Below, piece after piece: positions 19,367 to 27,730 of a stretch of DNA of 64,000 bases (positions within the stretch are counted from its first letter, which is position 1; each line of letters begins with the position of its first letter). This stretch comes from Myxococcales bacterium (GTDB lineage Bacteria; Myxococcota; Polyangia; Polyangiales; Polyangiaceae), in NCBI GenBank assembly GCA_003151595.1, contig PLXW01000111.1, forward strand, positions 15,457 to 79,456, written 5' to 3'. Below the pieces are notes generated by a model. It had not been told where the DNA came from and did no database searches. It saw only the letters and a list, made by a program, of their open reading frames with translations. The translations under genes were made by a program, and so were the position numbers.

Positions 19367-19543
19367 CTATGCGGCGTGCGATCGATCGCTCTTCTTCGTT
19401 CGCGCTTCGCACGCCGGGCAGCGCCACGTGCTGAGCCCCGGCGCGAAGCGCGGGTTGTGTCTCTCCCAACCACACCGCGGCGGGTCGTCGTTGTACGCGT
19501 TAACTTCGAGAGTCTCCTCACACCTATCGCAGCTGACGAGCAT
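19367..19543 (-). CDS. 58-residue zinc-ribbon protein
   Basis: A short reading frame from ATG 19543 to TAG 19367. It carries MLVSCDRCEETLEVNAYN at the start and WRCPACEARTKKS near the end, so Cys 5/8 and Cys 42/45 form two CxxC knuckles with a further Cys 24 (PPRCGWERH) between. The spacing and the polar, Trp-containing sequence fit a small treble-clef or zinc-ribbon fold. It lies between convergent genes, where otherwise no gene would be annotated. No function known; a nucleic-acid or protein-binding role is only suggested by the fold. Confidence 0.65.
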   Translation of the reverse strand: MLVSCDRCEETLEVNAYNDDPPRCGWERHNPRFAPGLSTWRCPACEARTKKSDRSHAA

Positions 19544-19689
19544 GCACGCTCACGATGCAAAGGCGTGGCCACCGGCGCGGCGATGATTTTTCGGCGCGCA
19601 CTCGGCACTGCGCGCTGCGCCAGCATGGGTCAGGCCTGACGGTGGCGCCTTTCACCCCGCCTTGATTCTCGGGTGATGGATCCGGCGCC

Positions 19690-21408
19690 CTACTTCGCTT
19701 TGTAAGCGTAGAGCTGGCCGTCGCCGCCGACGAACATCCGTCCGTGCACCGCGATCGGCGTCGTGAACCGACGGACGTTCGAGGCCGTGTCAGACGCGCC
19801 GCCACCGGTGAAGATCTTCTTCCCGCTGGTGAGGTCCCACGCGAAGAGCTGGTTCCCGTTGTCGGCCGCGAAGACCCAGACGAGCGGGTCCTTCGTCGTG
19901 CCGTCGCTCGACGTGATGCTCGGCGAGCCGACGCCGCCCGAGCTCGCGCACCACGCGACGCTCATCTTCTGCGGCGCGGTCGGGTCGAGCTTCACGACGA
20001 TGAGATCCCCCGACGTCGGGGAAGGGCATCCGATGGCTGCGTTCTGGCCGTTCGGACGGACGACGACGTACGTCACGCCGCCGATGGTCGCCCACGCGCC
20101 GCCGTTGGTGATCTCTCCGGACTGCACCTGCAGCGCGCCCACGTTCGCGGGCTTCGCTTTGGTGGCGACGCCGCCGAGGTTCGTCCGGTCCATGAGATAG
20201 AGGAAGCCGTCTTTCCCCTGGGCCATGACGAGCGCCGACGGCGTCATCGAGGGCGCGTCGATGATGAGCGGTCCCGATCCGCTGAGATCGACGTCGCCGT
20301 CGTCGAGCGCGACCCAGTTGTAGGGAGCGAAGTAGTCGCCCGTCGTGCCGGCGTACGTCGGCCCGGGGTCGAGCCGGAAGATGCCTTCGCTCTCCGCCCA
20401 CGAGGTGTTCCCGTTGTCGAACCCGTTGCCGGTCGTGACGTAGATGCTCTGCCCGTCGCTCGCCGGACCGCCCGGGCCCCAGATTCCCGCTCCCGCGACC
20501 TGTGTCGCCCACGCCTTCGCGCCCGTCCCCGACAGTGGCACGCCGATCACCCAGCCGTGGTACGTGCCGCAATCGCCGTAGTGGCCGCCGTACGGAACGT
20601 AGGCCACGCCGTTCACGATGAGCACCGCGCCGCGCTCGTTCTGCGGCTGCGGCGAGAAGGCGAGGCCCGTCGGGTCCTTCAACGTGGAGGCGTCGACGTG
20701 CCACGCCTCTACGCCCGTATCGATCGAGAGCGCATAGATCATGTGCGTCTTGATGTTGTTGTTGGCGTCGGCGATCGCCGAGTCGAACACGATGAGGCGC
20801 GTCGCGAGATCGATGGCCGGCGTCCCGGTGATGCCGATGGGGGTGATGTTGCCGCACCCGGCGCCGGTGTTGTCGGGCGCCGTTCCGACGTTCTTCTGCC
20901 AGTCCACCTTCCCCGTGGTCTCGTCGAGCGCGAAGATCGTCCCCGACTCGGTCGCGACGTAGAAGGTCCCCTTCCCCTGGTAGCCATTCTCGACGTAGAC
21001 GGGCGAGGCGTAGACGTTGCCTGTGAACGTGCCGGCGAACGACGTGTCGCGTACGAACGTGGCGGCGGCGGTCTCGGTGATGTCCTTGTCGACGAAGAGG
21101 CCGTCGCGATTGATGTGGTTGTGAAACCCGAGGACCGAGGCGCCGACGGGAGGGCCGGCGTCGACGCCCGAGTCGCTCGCTCCGCCGCTGCTGCTCCCGC
21201 TGCCGCTACTTCCGCCGCTGCTCGATCCGCTGCCGCTACTCCCGCTGCCGCTGCTCCCACCGCTGCTCGATCCGCTGCCGCCACCGCCGCTGCCGCTCGA
21301 AGCGGAGCCGTCGGGCGGGGAGGAAGAATTGGAGGGAGAGGTGCCGCAGGCGACGAGCGGCGAGAGAGCGAGGAGAGCGAGAGAGGCGAGGCCGAGGGAC
21401 GGGCGCAT
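19690..21408 (-). CDS. PQQ-like beta-propeller lipoprotein with Ser/Gly linker
   Basis: 572 residues from ATG 21408, preceded by GGAGG. Lipoprotein signal ends at LSPLVACG. Residues 30-85 are an almost pure Ser/Gly stretch coded by near-repeats of short GC-rich units. The rest is a beta-propeller of pyrrolo-quinoline-quinone-like repeats: GTFYVATESGTIFALDETTGKV, VNGVAYVPYGG, DGFLYLMDRTNLGG and NGNQLFAWDLTSGKK. Probably a surface protein for binding or scaffolding rather than a true quinoprotein dehydrogenase, since no complete quinone-binding motif is seen. Confidence 0.8.
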   Translation of the reverse strand: MRPSLGLASLALLALSPLVACGTSPSNSSSPPDGSASSGSGGGGSGSSSGGSSGSGSSGSGSSSGGSSGSGSSSGGASDSGVDAGPPVGASVLGFHNHINRDGLFVDKDITETAAATFVRDTSFAGTFTGNVYASPVYVENGYQGKGTFYVATESGTIFALDETTGKVDWQKNVGTAPDNTGAGCGNITPIGITGTPAIDLATRLIVFDSAIADANNNIKTHMIYALSIDTGVEAWHVDASTLKDPTGLAFSPQPQNERGAVLIVNGVAYVPYGGHYGDCGTYHGWVIGVPLSGTGAKAWATQVAGAGIWGPGGPASDGQSIYVTTGNGFDNGNTSWAESEGIFRLDPGPTYAGTTGDYFAPYNWVALDDGDVDLSGSGPLIIDAPSMTPSALVMAQGKDGFLYLMDRTNLGGVATKAKPANVGALQVQSGEITNGGAWATIGGVTYVVVRPNGQNAAIGCPSPTSGDLIVVKLDPTAPQKMSVAWCASSGGVGSPSITSSDGTTKDPLVWVFAADNGNQLFAWDLTSGKKIFTGGGASDTASNVRRFTTPIAVHGRMFVGGDGQLYAYKAK

Positions 21409-21457
21409 GAGAGACCTCCTCCAGAGAGCGTAGCTAGAGAGCGTACCCCTCGCGCGC

Positions 21458-22183
21458 TCACACGCCCTGTGCCGCTCCCGATTCATGCGCGCTCGTAACT
21501 TTCGCCGACGTGGATCGCAGCGCTCTCAGTGCGGCGATGTGGCCAAGCACCGCCAGGGGCACACCGAACGTCGGAATGAGCGAGAGGGGCAAGCATGTCA
21601 TCAGCGCCGTCGACGGCTCGCCGCCGAAGAGCTGAAGGGCGCCGGGTGACGACGTGACCCCGAGGAAGACGGCGTTCGCAAGATCGGCGATCCCGGCGAT
21701 GTTCCACACGACGGCGATCTCGCGCCAACCGCGAACGCGGCGCGCGACGGCGAGCGCGACGAGCGGCGCGGTCACGCCGATGAGCGCGTCGCCCCACCCT
21801 GCCGGAGCGGCGAAGAGGACGGGGAGAAGACCTCCGCGACCTGCGACCACGAACTCGAAGCCCACCACGCGCAAGAGCTGAAGCCCCATGAGCACCGCCA
21901 GCGACGCCTCCGGTGCGCGCTCGGGCGAGCGGAGCAAGACGAACGCGCCGACCACGATCGGCACGAAGACGGCGAGCCCGATGATCGGCGGCCCGCCCGG
22001 GCGCGGCGCGAAGACGCCCGAGAGGGCCAGCGCGATGGCGAGCCCTTGCCACACGACGAGGATCGCCGCGATGCGGAGCGCCCACGTGACGCTCATTCCG
22101 GCGTAGCGCCGGGCCCACCACGCGATGAGCGGAACGATCGCGGCTTGCGAGACCAACGTGACCACCCAGAATCCGATCGGCAT
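21458..22183 (-). CDS. Seven-helix membrane protein, unknown function
   Basis: 241 residues with about seven hydrophobic segments and a strong GGAGGAAACG ribosome-binding site. Segment GWREIAVVWNIAGIADLANAVFLG occurs in uncharacterised bacterial membrane proteins. It is divergent from a MarR-type regulator gene with an operator-like palindrome between them, so it is the best candidate target of that regulator and may be an efflux or stress membrane protein. No transport motif is recognised. Confidence 0.65.
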   Translation of the reverse strand: MPIGFWVVTLVSQAAIVPLIAWWARRYAGMSVTWALRIAAILVVWQGLAIALALSGVFAPRPGGPPIIGLAVFVPIVVGAFVLLRSPERAPEASLAVLMGLQLLRVVGFEFVVAGRGGLLPVLFAAPAGWGDALIGVTAPLVALAVARRVRGWREIAVVWNIAGIADLANAVFLGVTSSPGALQLFGGEPSTALMTCLPLSLIPTFGVPLAVLGHIAALRALRSTSAKVTSAHESGAAQGV

Positions 22184-22330
22184 CGTTTCCTCCGAAGTTG
22201 GTGTAGACGCACATCTCGTCGCCGAGGCGTGGCCGATTGCAGATAATTTGCCTTCAAACAGCGGGCATTTTGGCCATCTCGTGCCGCGATTCGTGCCTCA
22301 CGAGACGTGATAGGTGTAGCTGCACGTATC

Positions 22331-22352
22331 GACTTGTCAACCGTGGCAAGTC
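22331..22352. promoter_or_regulatory. Operator-like inverted repeat upstream of marR-type gene
   Basis: GACTTGTCAAC and CGTGGCAAGTC form a 22-bp imperfect palindrome (outer 6 bp perfect, 8 of 11 pairs matched) 25 bp upstream of the regulator start. MarR proteins commonly bind such dyads between divergent genes and repress both. A second dyad-like sequence, GTGTAGCTGCAC, sits a few bases upstream. Confidence 0.45.
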
Positions 22353-22377
22353 ACGACGGGTGCGGTACGTTTCACCC

Positions 22378-22845
22378 ATGACCGATCTGCTCCGGGTGTC
22401 GCGCCAGATGTCTCGTGACTGCGCCTGGCTGCGCGTGCGTCAGGCGTCGCGCGCGTTGACGGCGATCTACGACGCTCGCCTCCAGCCGGCCGGGATCCTG
22501 TCGTCGCAGCTCTCGGTCCTGGTGGCCATCGCGGCGTTCGGGGAGCACGAAGCGGGGATCGGAGACCTCGCGGGTGAGCTGGCGATGGACCGCACGACGC
22601 TGACGCGAAACCTACGACCGCTGGAGAAGTCGGGGTTCGTGAGGGTCGCGCGATCGCCGTCGGATGCGCGCGCGCGGATCGTGCTCCTCACGCCGGCGGG
22701 GGCGCGCGCGATCGAGACGGCGTTCCCGCTATGGGAGCAGGCGCAGCGCGTGGTGCGCGAGACGCTCGGCGCGAAGCGACTGGGCGAGCTGCTGGCGCGG
22801 CTGGGGGAGATCACCGAGGGGCCGTCGCCGGCGCGATCGCGGTGA
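22378..22845 (+). CDS. MarR-family transcriptional regulator
   Basis: 155 residues. Winged helix-turn-helix of MarR type: dimer helices at both ends, recognition region GIGDLAGELAMDRTTLTRNLRPLEKSGFV and wing RSPSDARARIVLLTPAG. Cytoplasmic dimer that typically represses a divergent membrane or efflux gene and is released by a small aromatic ligand; no oxidation-sensing Cys is prominent. Start ATG 22378. Confidence 0.92.
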   Translation: MTDLLRVSRQMSRDCAWLRVRQASRALTAIYDARLQPAGILSSQLSVLVAIAAFGEHEAGIGDLAGELAMDRTTLTRNLRPLEKSGFVRVARSPSDARARIVLLTPAGARAIETAFPLWEQAQRVVRETLGAKRLGELLARLGEITEGPSPARSR

Positions 22846-22857
22846 GTGGACGAGCAA

Positions 22858-22896
22858 GCCGCGCGACCACCTCCTTGCCCCGAGGTCGCGCGCGGC
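22858..22896 (+). terminator. GC-rich hairpin after marR-type gene
   Basis: GCCGCGCGACC pairs with GGTCGCGCGCGGC across a 15-nt loop (stem of 11 with a two-base bulge). It begins 12 bp after the regulator stop and ends 14 bp before the next start. No T-run follows, so it may act as a terminator or as a 5' leader structure of the downstream lipoprotein. Confidence 0.4.
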
Positions 22897-22910
22897 TACG
22901 TTCAAGGGCG

Positions 22911-23438
22911 ATGCATCGCAGTCTCGTCGCGCTTCTCTTCCCCGCGATCGCGGGCTGCGGCGGAATCGTCGAGCGATCGAGCGGCGGCGGGTCTTCTGCT
23001 GACACCGGCGGGCGACCGAGCCCCACGACGGTCCTACCGAAACCCGACGCCGGCGGGTCGTGCTGGTCACCAGGTCCGGGCGGTTCGGAGACTCCAGTCG
23101 TCTACGCTTCGTGCTCTCTCGTGGGGACATGGGACTTCGTCGCCGACGACGGCCCCACAGGCTCTCTCTCGTTCGACGCTTACGGCAACTGGGTGGGCGG
23201 TGCTGCGGGGGCGAACCTGTGCGCGGGCACGACGATGAACGGCACGTACACGTTCGAAGACGGCACCCTGGAGTTCGTCACGATCCACGACTCGAGCATC
23301 TGTCACAGCGACTGGATATTGACGTACACCGTCGCGTTCGACGCGAATTGCGCGACCGCGCAACTCGACGACCACATCGACAACTGCACCGGCGGGCACC
23401 AGGAGCTCGGGCCGGAGATGGCGCTAACGAGGCGCTGA
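22911..23438 (+). CDS. Small lipoprotein, unknown function
   Basis: 175 residues. Signal peptide with lipobox FPAIAGC (Cys 16). After a Ser/Gly linker comes a beta-rich domain: SLVGTWDFVADDGPTGSLSFDAYGNW and NGTYTFEDGTLEFVTIHDSSIC, the layout of a small lipocalin-like or 'META-like' surface domain, not confidently assigned. Two Cys pairs may form disulfides. Convergent with the ferritin-like gene after 19 bp. Confidence 0.7.
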   Translation: MHRSLVALLFPAIAGCGGIVERSSGGGSSADTGGRPSPTTVLPKPDAGGSCWSPGPGGSETPVVYASCSLVGTWDFVADDGPTGSLSFDAYGNWVGGAAGANLCAGTTMNGTYTFEDGTLEFVTIHDSSICHSDWILTYTVAFDANCATAQLDDHIDNCTGGHQELGPEMALTRR

Positions 23439-23457
23439 CGACTCTCGCAAACGAACG

Positions 23458-24318
23458 TCACGCGGGTATCGCAAGGCTCCGCTCGCGCCACGCCTTGCCC
23501 GCGTCGATCCCGAACCGCTCGAGCCCCGGTACGACCGCGCCTTCGAGCGTCGCGTAGAACGTCTCCGGCAAGCGCGCCGGGTCGGGCACTCCGAGCGCGC
23601 GCTCGTCTTCGGTGATCGTTTTCCGCTCGCCGCCCACGCCCGAGAGCTGGCGTTCGAGCACCGCGAAGGCGTGCTTCAAGTAGCGCGCGAGCGAAGCGCG
23701 AACCTCGGGCGCCGCGTCGAGCCACGCGCGCCACTCTTCGAGGTAGTGGAACCCGAACTGACCGTGGAGCACCTCGTCGCTGAGGAGCTGGCGGGTGATG
23801 TCCTTCAGGAACGGGTCGCTCATGGTGTCGAGGACGTCGACGAACCGCGCCGTGTTCACGATCTCCGAGAGCGCGCAGCCGTAGAGGACGTTGCGCAGGG
23901 CACGCTCTTCGGGGCCGCATCCCGGGTGACGCGTGAGGGGCTGGACGTCGATCACGTCGTCGATGCGGGCCTCGCCTCCCAGCGCGACGATCGCTTCGCC
24001 GCAGACCTCCGCGTGGCGAAGCTCGTCTTGCCCCATGCGCAGCACGACTGCGGTCGACTCGATCGACGCGCGCGCCTCCATGAGCTGCGCGACGAGCGCA
24101 CCGAACACGCACGTCGACCGGTACTCGGACGCGATGCGCACGCGCCACATCGCACGCGCTGTGTCGACCGCGCGCGGGTCGTACGTCTTCGCGTCGAACG
24201 TCCGCACGATGCGCGCGCACCGGATCATCGTCGTGGCGATGTGCGCGTACTCCTTGCCGAGCGCGGTCTCACGGGCCGGCATGGAGATGGCGCGAGGCGC
24301 GCCGATCACTGTCCGCAT
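23458..24318 (-). CDS. Ferritin-like di-iron protein
   Basis: 286 residues, all helical. Four helices supply a ferritin-like metal site: E65 (ASEYRST), E99-x-x-H102 (QDELRHAE), E152 (LSEIVNT) and E182-x-x-H185 (SDEVLHGQF). Proteins of this type oxidise an organic amine or other small substrate, or store iron; neither is shown here. The gene start overlaps the upstream lipoprotein stop by 13 bp; an internal ATG at 24282 is an alternative start. No membrane segment. Confidence 0.75.
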   Translation of the reverse strand: MRTVIGAPRAISMPARETALGKEYAHIATTMIRCARIVRTFDAKTYDPRAVDTARAMWRVRIASEYRSTCVFGALVAQLMEARASIESTAVVLRMGQDELRHAEVCGEAIVALGGEARIDDVIDVQPLTRHPGCGPEERALRNVLYGCALSEIVNTARFVDVLDTMSDPFLKDITRQLLSDEVLHGQFGFHYLEEWRAWLDAAPEVRASLARYLKHAFAVLERQLSGVGGERKTITEDERALGVPDPARLPETFYATLEGAVVPGLERFGIDAGKAWRERSLAIPA

Positions 24319-24977
24319 GCGATTGCTCCCGAGTCACAAGCTCCCTGGCTCTCGTACTCGGCCGACCAATAGCCGTGGTCGCACGCAAGCCGATCGCCGA
24401 GGCTCGGCACGGTGCAAGCGTTCCAGCCGTAATCGCAGATCTGGTTCGGCATCGAGCACGCTGTCCCGACGAGCGGTGCGGGATCCGGGCACCCTGCCGG
24501 CGTCACCCACTTCGCGCAGCTCCATCCCGTGCCGGCGTCTGCGCCCGCGGGGAAGCACGGCATGCAACCGCAACGTCCCTCCGGGTACGTGCACGTGGCA
24601 TCGACCACACATGAAGAGGCTGTCTGCGCAGTCGAGAACGACGAAGGACAACCGGGGGCGCTCGTGACGCACGATTGCGCCAGCAAGTAGGAAGACCAGA
24701 TGTTCTGGTTGCAGCTCAGCGCGACCGGGCAACGTGGATTGCCGTATTCACAAACGGGGTAGAAGACCGTATCGCCGCAGCCTTGTGTTCCGATCGCCGG
24801 TGCCGTCGGGGGACAGGGGCTCGCATCCGGTAGCGCACCATCGGAGCCCGTCGTCGAGCAGCCGGCGACGGTGCCCAATAGCACCGAGGCGACGGTGATG
24901 AGGGTGGCGATCCGATTGCGTTCGAAGCCGAGCGCGGCCTCACGCGCCGTCGTGACGTTCGCGCGCAGCGCGCTCAT
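24306..24977 (-). CDS. Cys-rich lipoprotein
   Basis: 223 residues. The N-terminus has a 27-residue lead, then TLITVASVLLGTVAGC as the lipobox. The mature part holds many paired Cys (CGDTVFYPVCEYGNPRC, CTYPEGRCGCMPCFPAG, CSMPNQICDYG), resembling Cys-knot surface modules. Function unknown. Its ATG overlaps the upstream lipoprotein stop (ATGA) and its stop overlaps the ferritin-like gene, making a three-gene, translationally coupled run. Confidence 0.7.
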   Translation of the reverse strand: MSALRANVTTAREAALGFERNRIATLITVASVLLGTVAGCSTTGSDGALPDASPCPPTAPAIGTQGCGDTVFYPVCEYGNPRCPVALSCNQNIWSSYLLAQSCVTSAPGCPSSFSTAQTASSCVVDATCTYPEGRCGCMPCFPAGADAGTGWSCAKWVTPAGCPDPAPLVGTACSMPNQICDYGWNACTVPSLGDRLACDHGYWSAEYESQGACDSGAIACGQ

Positions 24978-25450
24978 GCAGGGAGCTCGGGCGCGTGGAG
25001 CGGGCCGCCGCTGATGATGGTTCCGTCGGGAACGCCGCCGTCGTTCGAAGCGTCGGCGAGAGATCCATCGTCGCTTCCGTCGATCATGACGACGACCCCC
25101 GTCGGTCCGCCGTCGAAGGGGTACGCGATGATGCCGGAGTCTGGATACGCGAAGATGCCGGCGTCCTCGCTCCCCATGGGCCACCCGTCGTAGGCAAGAA
25201 TGCCCGACGCATCGTCGGGATAGGCCACGGTCCCCTGCGGCCAGCCCGGGGGAGCACCGCATACGCCGCCGTAGCAGTTGTACGGGTCGCCGGGATCAGG
25301 CGAGGGCCGTCCTGCATCCGTCTGAAGAAGATCGCCCGTCGACGAGCAGCCGGCGACGTTCGCCCCCACGATCGCAGCCGGGCCCAGCCCGGACACGAAC
25401 GCGAGCGCTTGAACGACGCGAAGGAAGTGCGGTGCACGTTCTTGGGGCAT
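24974..25450 (-). CDS. Asp/Gly/Tyr-rich lipoprotein
   Basis: 158 residues. Signal LGPAAIVGANVAGC, lipobox VAGC. The mature part repeats short Ala-Tyr motifs: GTVAYPDDASG, GILAYDGWP, GIFAYPDSG, GIIAYPFDG, suggesting a low-complexity surface spacer. Function unknown. First gene of the lipoprotein-lipoprotein-ferritin-like run. The ATG is followed by QERAPHFLRVV; no strong ribosome-binding site is evident. Confidence 0.6.
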   Translation of the reverse strand: MPQERAPHFLRVVQALAFVSGLGPAAIVGANVAGCSSTGDLLQTDAGRPSPDPGDPYNCYGGVCGAPPGWPQGTVAYPDDASGILAYDGWPMGSEDAGIFAYPDSGIIAYPFDGGPTGVVVMIDGSDDGSLADASNDGGVPDGTIISGGPLHAPELPA

Positions 25451-26118
25451 ACACGCAGATAAGCAGCCCGCGTGCCGTGGCGGAATTCGGCTGCAAACGC
25501 GAAGCGCACCCGCCCAAAGACGACATTCGCCGTCATGCCCCGGCACACTCTGGCGCTCGGCTTTTCGCGCGAGCGGTGCGCGCGAGCGGCCGACGTGTAC
25601 GGAGCACGGGCCGAGCGGACGCCCGGACGACCCACAGGAGACGCGCGAACGCGCCGACCGGTACCGCGTACAGGATGATCCTGTTCCGAGGTTCGGTAGC
25701 ACCGAACCTGAGAACAGGATGGACCGAACCTGGGTTAGGTAGGACCGAACCTCAGTACCGGATCATCCTGTACCGAGTACCGGTGCTACCGGTTCCAGGT
25801 TCGGTAGCACCGAACCTGCGAACAGGATGGACCGAACCTGCGAACGGGATGGAGCGAACCTGGGTTCGGTAGGTCCGGTACGCGGGTTCGGTGGTACCGA
25901 ACCTGGGTTCGGTGGATCCTGTAGGAAGGTGTCTGGTCGAGCGGATCGGAGGGCTGGACGAGAGGCACGGGAGTGCGGCCGAAGGCGTAGGCATCACACG
26001 GCGCGAGATGCCCCGAACGGGAGGCGCGGGACGCGGAACGGGACGTACCTGACGGAGATGGCCGTCATCCGTCCGGGCGACACGGAATCGGGTCGCGCAG
26101 CGCGCTGGTTCCGTCACG
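25451..26118. other. Non-coding region containing a palindromic repeat island
   Basis: 668 bp without a supported gene between divergent lipoprotein and outer-membrane protein genes. The first 200 bp show nothing recognisable. The middle holds the repeat island described separately. The last 190 bp should carry the promoter of the outer-membrane protein gene, though no clear -35/-10 pair could be picked. Open frames through the island are repeats read as protein and are not believed. Confidence 0.6.
25660..25925. repeat. Compound palindromic repeat island (ACCGAACCTG family)
   Basis: A 43-bp unit occurs at 25690-25732 and 25798-25840 with one mismatch. Each unit contains the hairpin GGTTCGGTAGCACCGAACC, and a sister hairpin GGTTCGGTGGTACCGAACC lies at 25885-25903. 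A further 14-bp inverted pair (GTACAGGATGATCC, GGATCATCCTGTAC) spans 25668-25773. More single copies of ACCGAACCTG or CAGGTTCGGT are scattered between. The arrangement is direct repeats of inverted repeats, unlike CRISPR or simple tandem repeats. No gene is believed here. Confidence 0.75.
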
Positions 26119-26943
26119 ATGCGGATCACCCCTTTGAAAACCATCGCCTCGCTCTTCGCTTTCTCGATCTTGGCCTTCGCTTCGCTCGCGCGAGCGCAGA
26201 GCCCCGCGCTGCCGCCTCTCCCTCCGCCCACCCCCGAGCCCGCGTCGGTTCCGCCGGCGACGCCGCCTCCGCCACCGATCGTGTACACGCCCCCCGCGTC
26301 ACCCGATCCGACGGAGACGTCCCCCGCGGAAGATGCCGCGCGTCCCGTCCCGCCGGCGCGCACCGGATTTCAGATGGCGCTCCGCACGGGGTACATGGTC
26401 CCTCTTGGGAACGCGTCGGGCGCGCCGGGCGACTCGATGGGCAACACTTTCTCCGGTCAGGTGCCGCTCCTCGTCGACCTCGGAGGCAAGCCCGATCCCC
26501 ACCTCTTTCTCGGCGGCTACATCGGCATCGGCGTCGGAGGCACGAGCGGCCTGACGTCGGACCGATGCTCGGCGGGAAACATCACGTGCGTCACGGCGAC
26601 CTTCCGTCTTGGGCTCGAGCTCCAAGTTCACCTCGCGCCCGCCGCCAGCGTGAACCCATGGCTCGGCTACGGCATCGGACTCGAGTCGACGGCTCTGAGC
26701 GCCTCCGGCGGCGGCGGCTCCGGATCGGTGGGCGTCACCGGCTGGGAGCTCGCGCACCTCATGGCCGGCGTCGACTTCCGCGTTTCGCGGAAGGTGGGCA
26801 TCGGGCCGGTGCTCGACTTCTCGCTCGGCAAGTACACGCACGAAACGCAAACCGTGAACGGCACCGACTCGGGCGGCGATCTTCCAAACACGGCGATGCA
26901 CGAGTGGCTCATGCTCGGCGTGCGCGTCGTGTTCTTTCCCTGA
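26119..26943 (+). CDS. Outer-membrane beta-barrel-like protein with Pro-rich N-terminus
   Basis: 274 residues. Signal peptide (TIASLFAFSILAFASLARA, cleavage after ARA). A Pro-rich linker (residues 30-80) may cross peptidoglycan. The remaining 195 residues alternate polar and hydrophobic residues as in an eight-stranded barrel, beginning TGFQMALRTGYMVPLGN and ending on phenylalanine and proline (GVRVVFFP), with a DLGG-type turn. Function unknown; common in myxobacteria. Confidence 0.72.
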   Translation: MRITPLKTIASLFAFSILAFASLARAQSPALPPLPPPTPEPASVPPATPPPPPIVYTPPASPDPTETSPAEDAARPVPPARTGFQMALRTGYMVPLGNASGAPGDSMGNTFSGQVPLLVDLGGKPDPHLFLGGYIGIGVGGTSGLTSDRCSAGNITCVTATFRLGLELQVHLAPAASVNPWLGYGIGLESTALSASGGGGSGSVGVTGWELAHLMAGVDFRVSRKVGIGPVLDFSLGKYTHETQTVNGTDSGGDLPNTAMHEWLMLGVRVVFFP

Positions 26944-27045
26944 GCGCGCTCGGCTGACGTCTCGCTGCGGAGGCCTGGTTCGAAATCGTCAGTCCTCTCG
27001 GGAAGAATCGCCGCGGCGCGTGTTCTCCCAACGAGGGTGCGCACG

Positions 27046-27720
27046 ATGAGCAGCGATCGTTTCACGGGATGGGCGGCCGCGGCGATCGCGGCGATGACGG
27101 CCGTCGGGTGCGGTGCAGCGCCGGGCGACGCGACGGAAGACACGGCCGCGACCGGGAGCGCGCTCACGCCGATCCACTGGCGCCCCCTCCCCCCGTGGGA
27201 CACGTCGTCGAGCGGGAGTCAGTCGACGTGGGTCGACGCGAGCGGCAACACGCTGTCGAACATCACGCTCTCGTTCAACCACGCGTCAGGCGTCGCCACG
27301 CACTCGGGCACGCTCAGCGTCGCCATCTGGGACGACCGTGATCTGGGCGGCCCGACGGACGACTGCTCATACGCGCTCCTCATCAAGACCGCGACCGCAC
27401 CGCTCGGAGCGTGGAGCTACCACTCGGACACGAAGGGCCCGCTGCTCTGCAACGGCACACCGTACTTCGCGTCTGCGCCGGCCAAGGCGCTCCCGCAGCT
27501 GCCGTGGATCGACATGCTCACGGCGGCGTTCGAAGAGACGGCGGGCGACACGCTCGCCAACATCTGCGCGGCGACGAACCAGCACGGCACCACGTTGCTG
27601 ACGCCCATGTACGTGAACGTCTGGACGACGGGGACGAACCTGGCGTTCGGGATCATGAGCGTCGATGCGCTCACGCAGAATCAGGCGGTGTCGATCGAGG
27701 TCACGCTGCAGTGCTCGTGA
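27046..27720 (+). CDS. Lipoprotein, unknown function
   Basis: 224 residues from ATG 27046; a GTG three codons upstream is also possible. Signal AAAAIAAMTAVGC, lipobox AVGC. The mature domain is Trp/Thr-rich (IHWRPLPPWDTSSSG) and beta-structured, with no recognised motif. Two short Cys-containing stretches suggest disulfides. Convergent with the HAD gene 10 bp downstream. Confidence 0.65.
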   Translation: MSSDRFTGWAAAAIAAMTAVGCGAAPGDATEDTAATGSALTPIHWRPLPPWDTSSSGSQSTWVDASGNTLSNITLSFNHASGVATHSGTLSVAIWDDRDLGGPTDDCSYALLIKTATAPLGAWSYHSDTKGPLLCNGTPYFASAPAKALPQLPWIDMLTAAFEETAGDTLANICAATNQHGTTLLTPMYVNVWTTGTNLAFGIMSVDALTQNQAVSIEVTLQCS

Positions 27721-27730
27721 GCGGCGCGCG

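Noticed and set aside
25660..25925. CRISPR array or protein-coding repeats
   Set aside because: Repeat units are not separated by unique spacers of constant length, no cas genes are near, and open frames merely trace the repeats.
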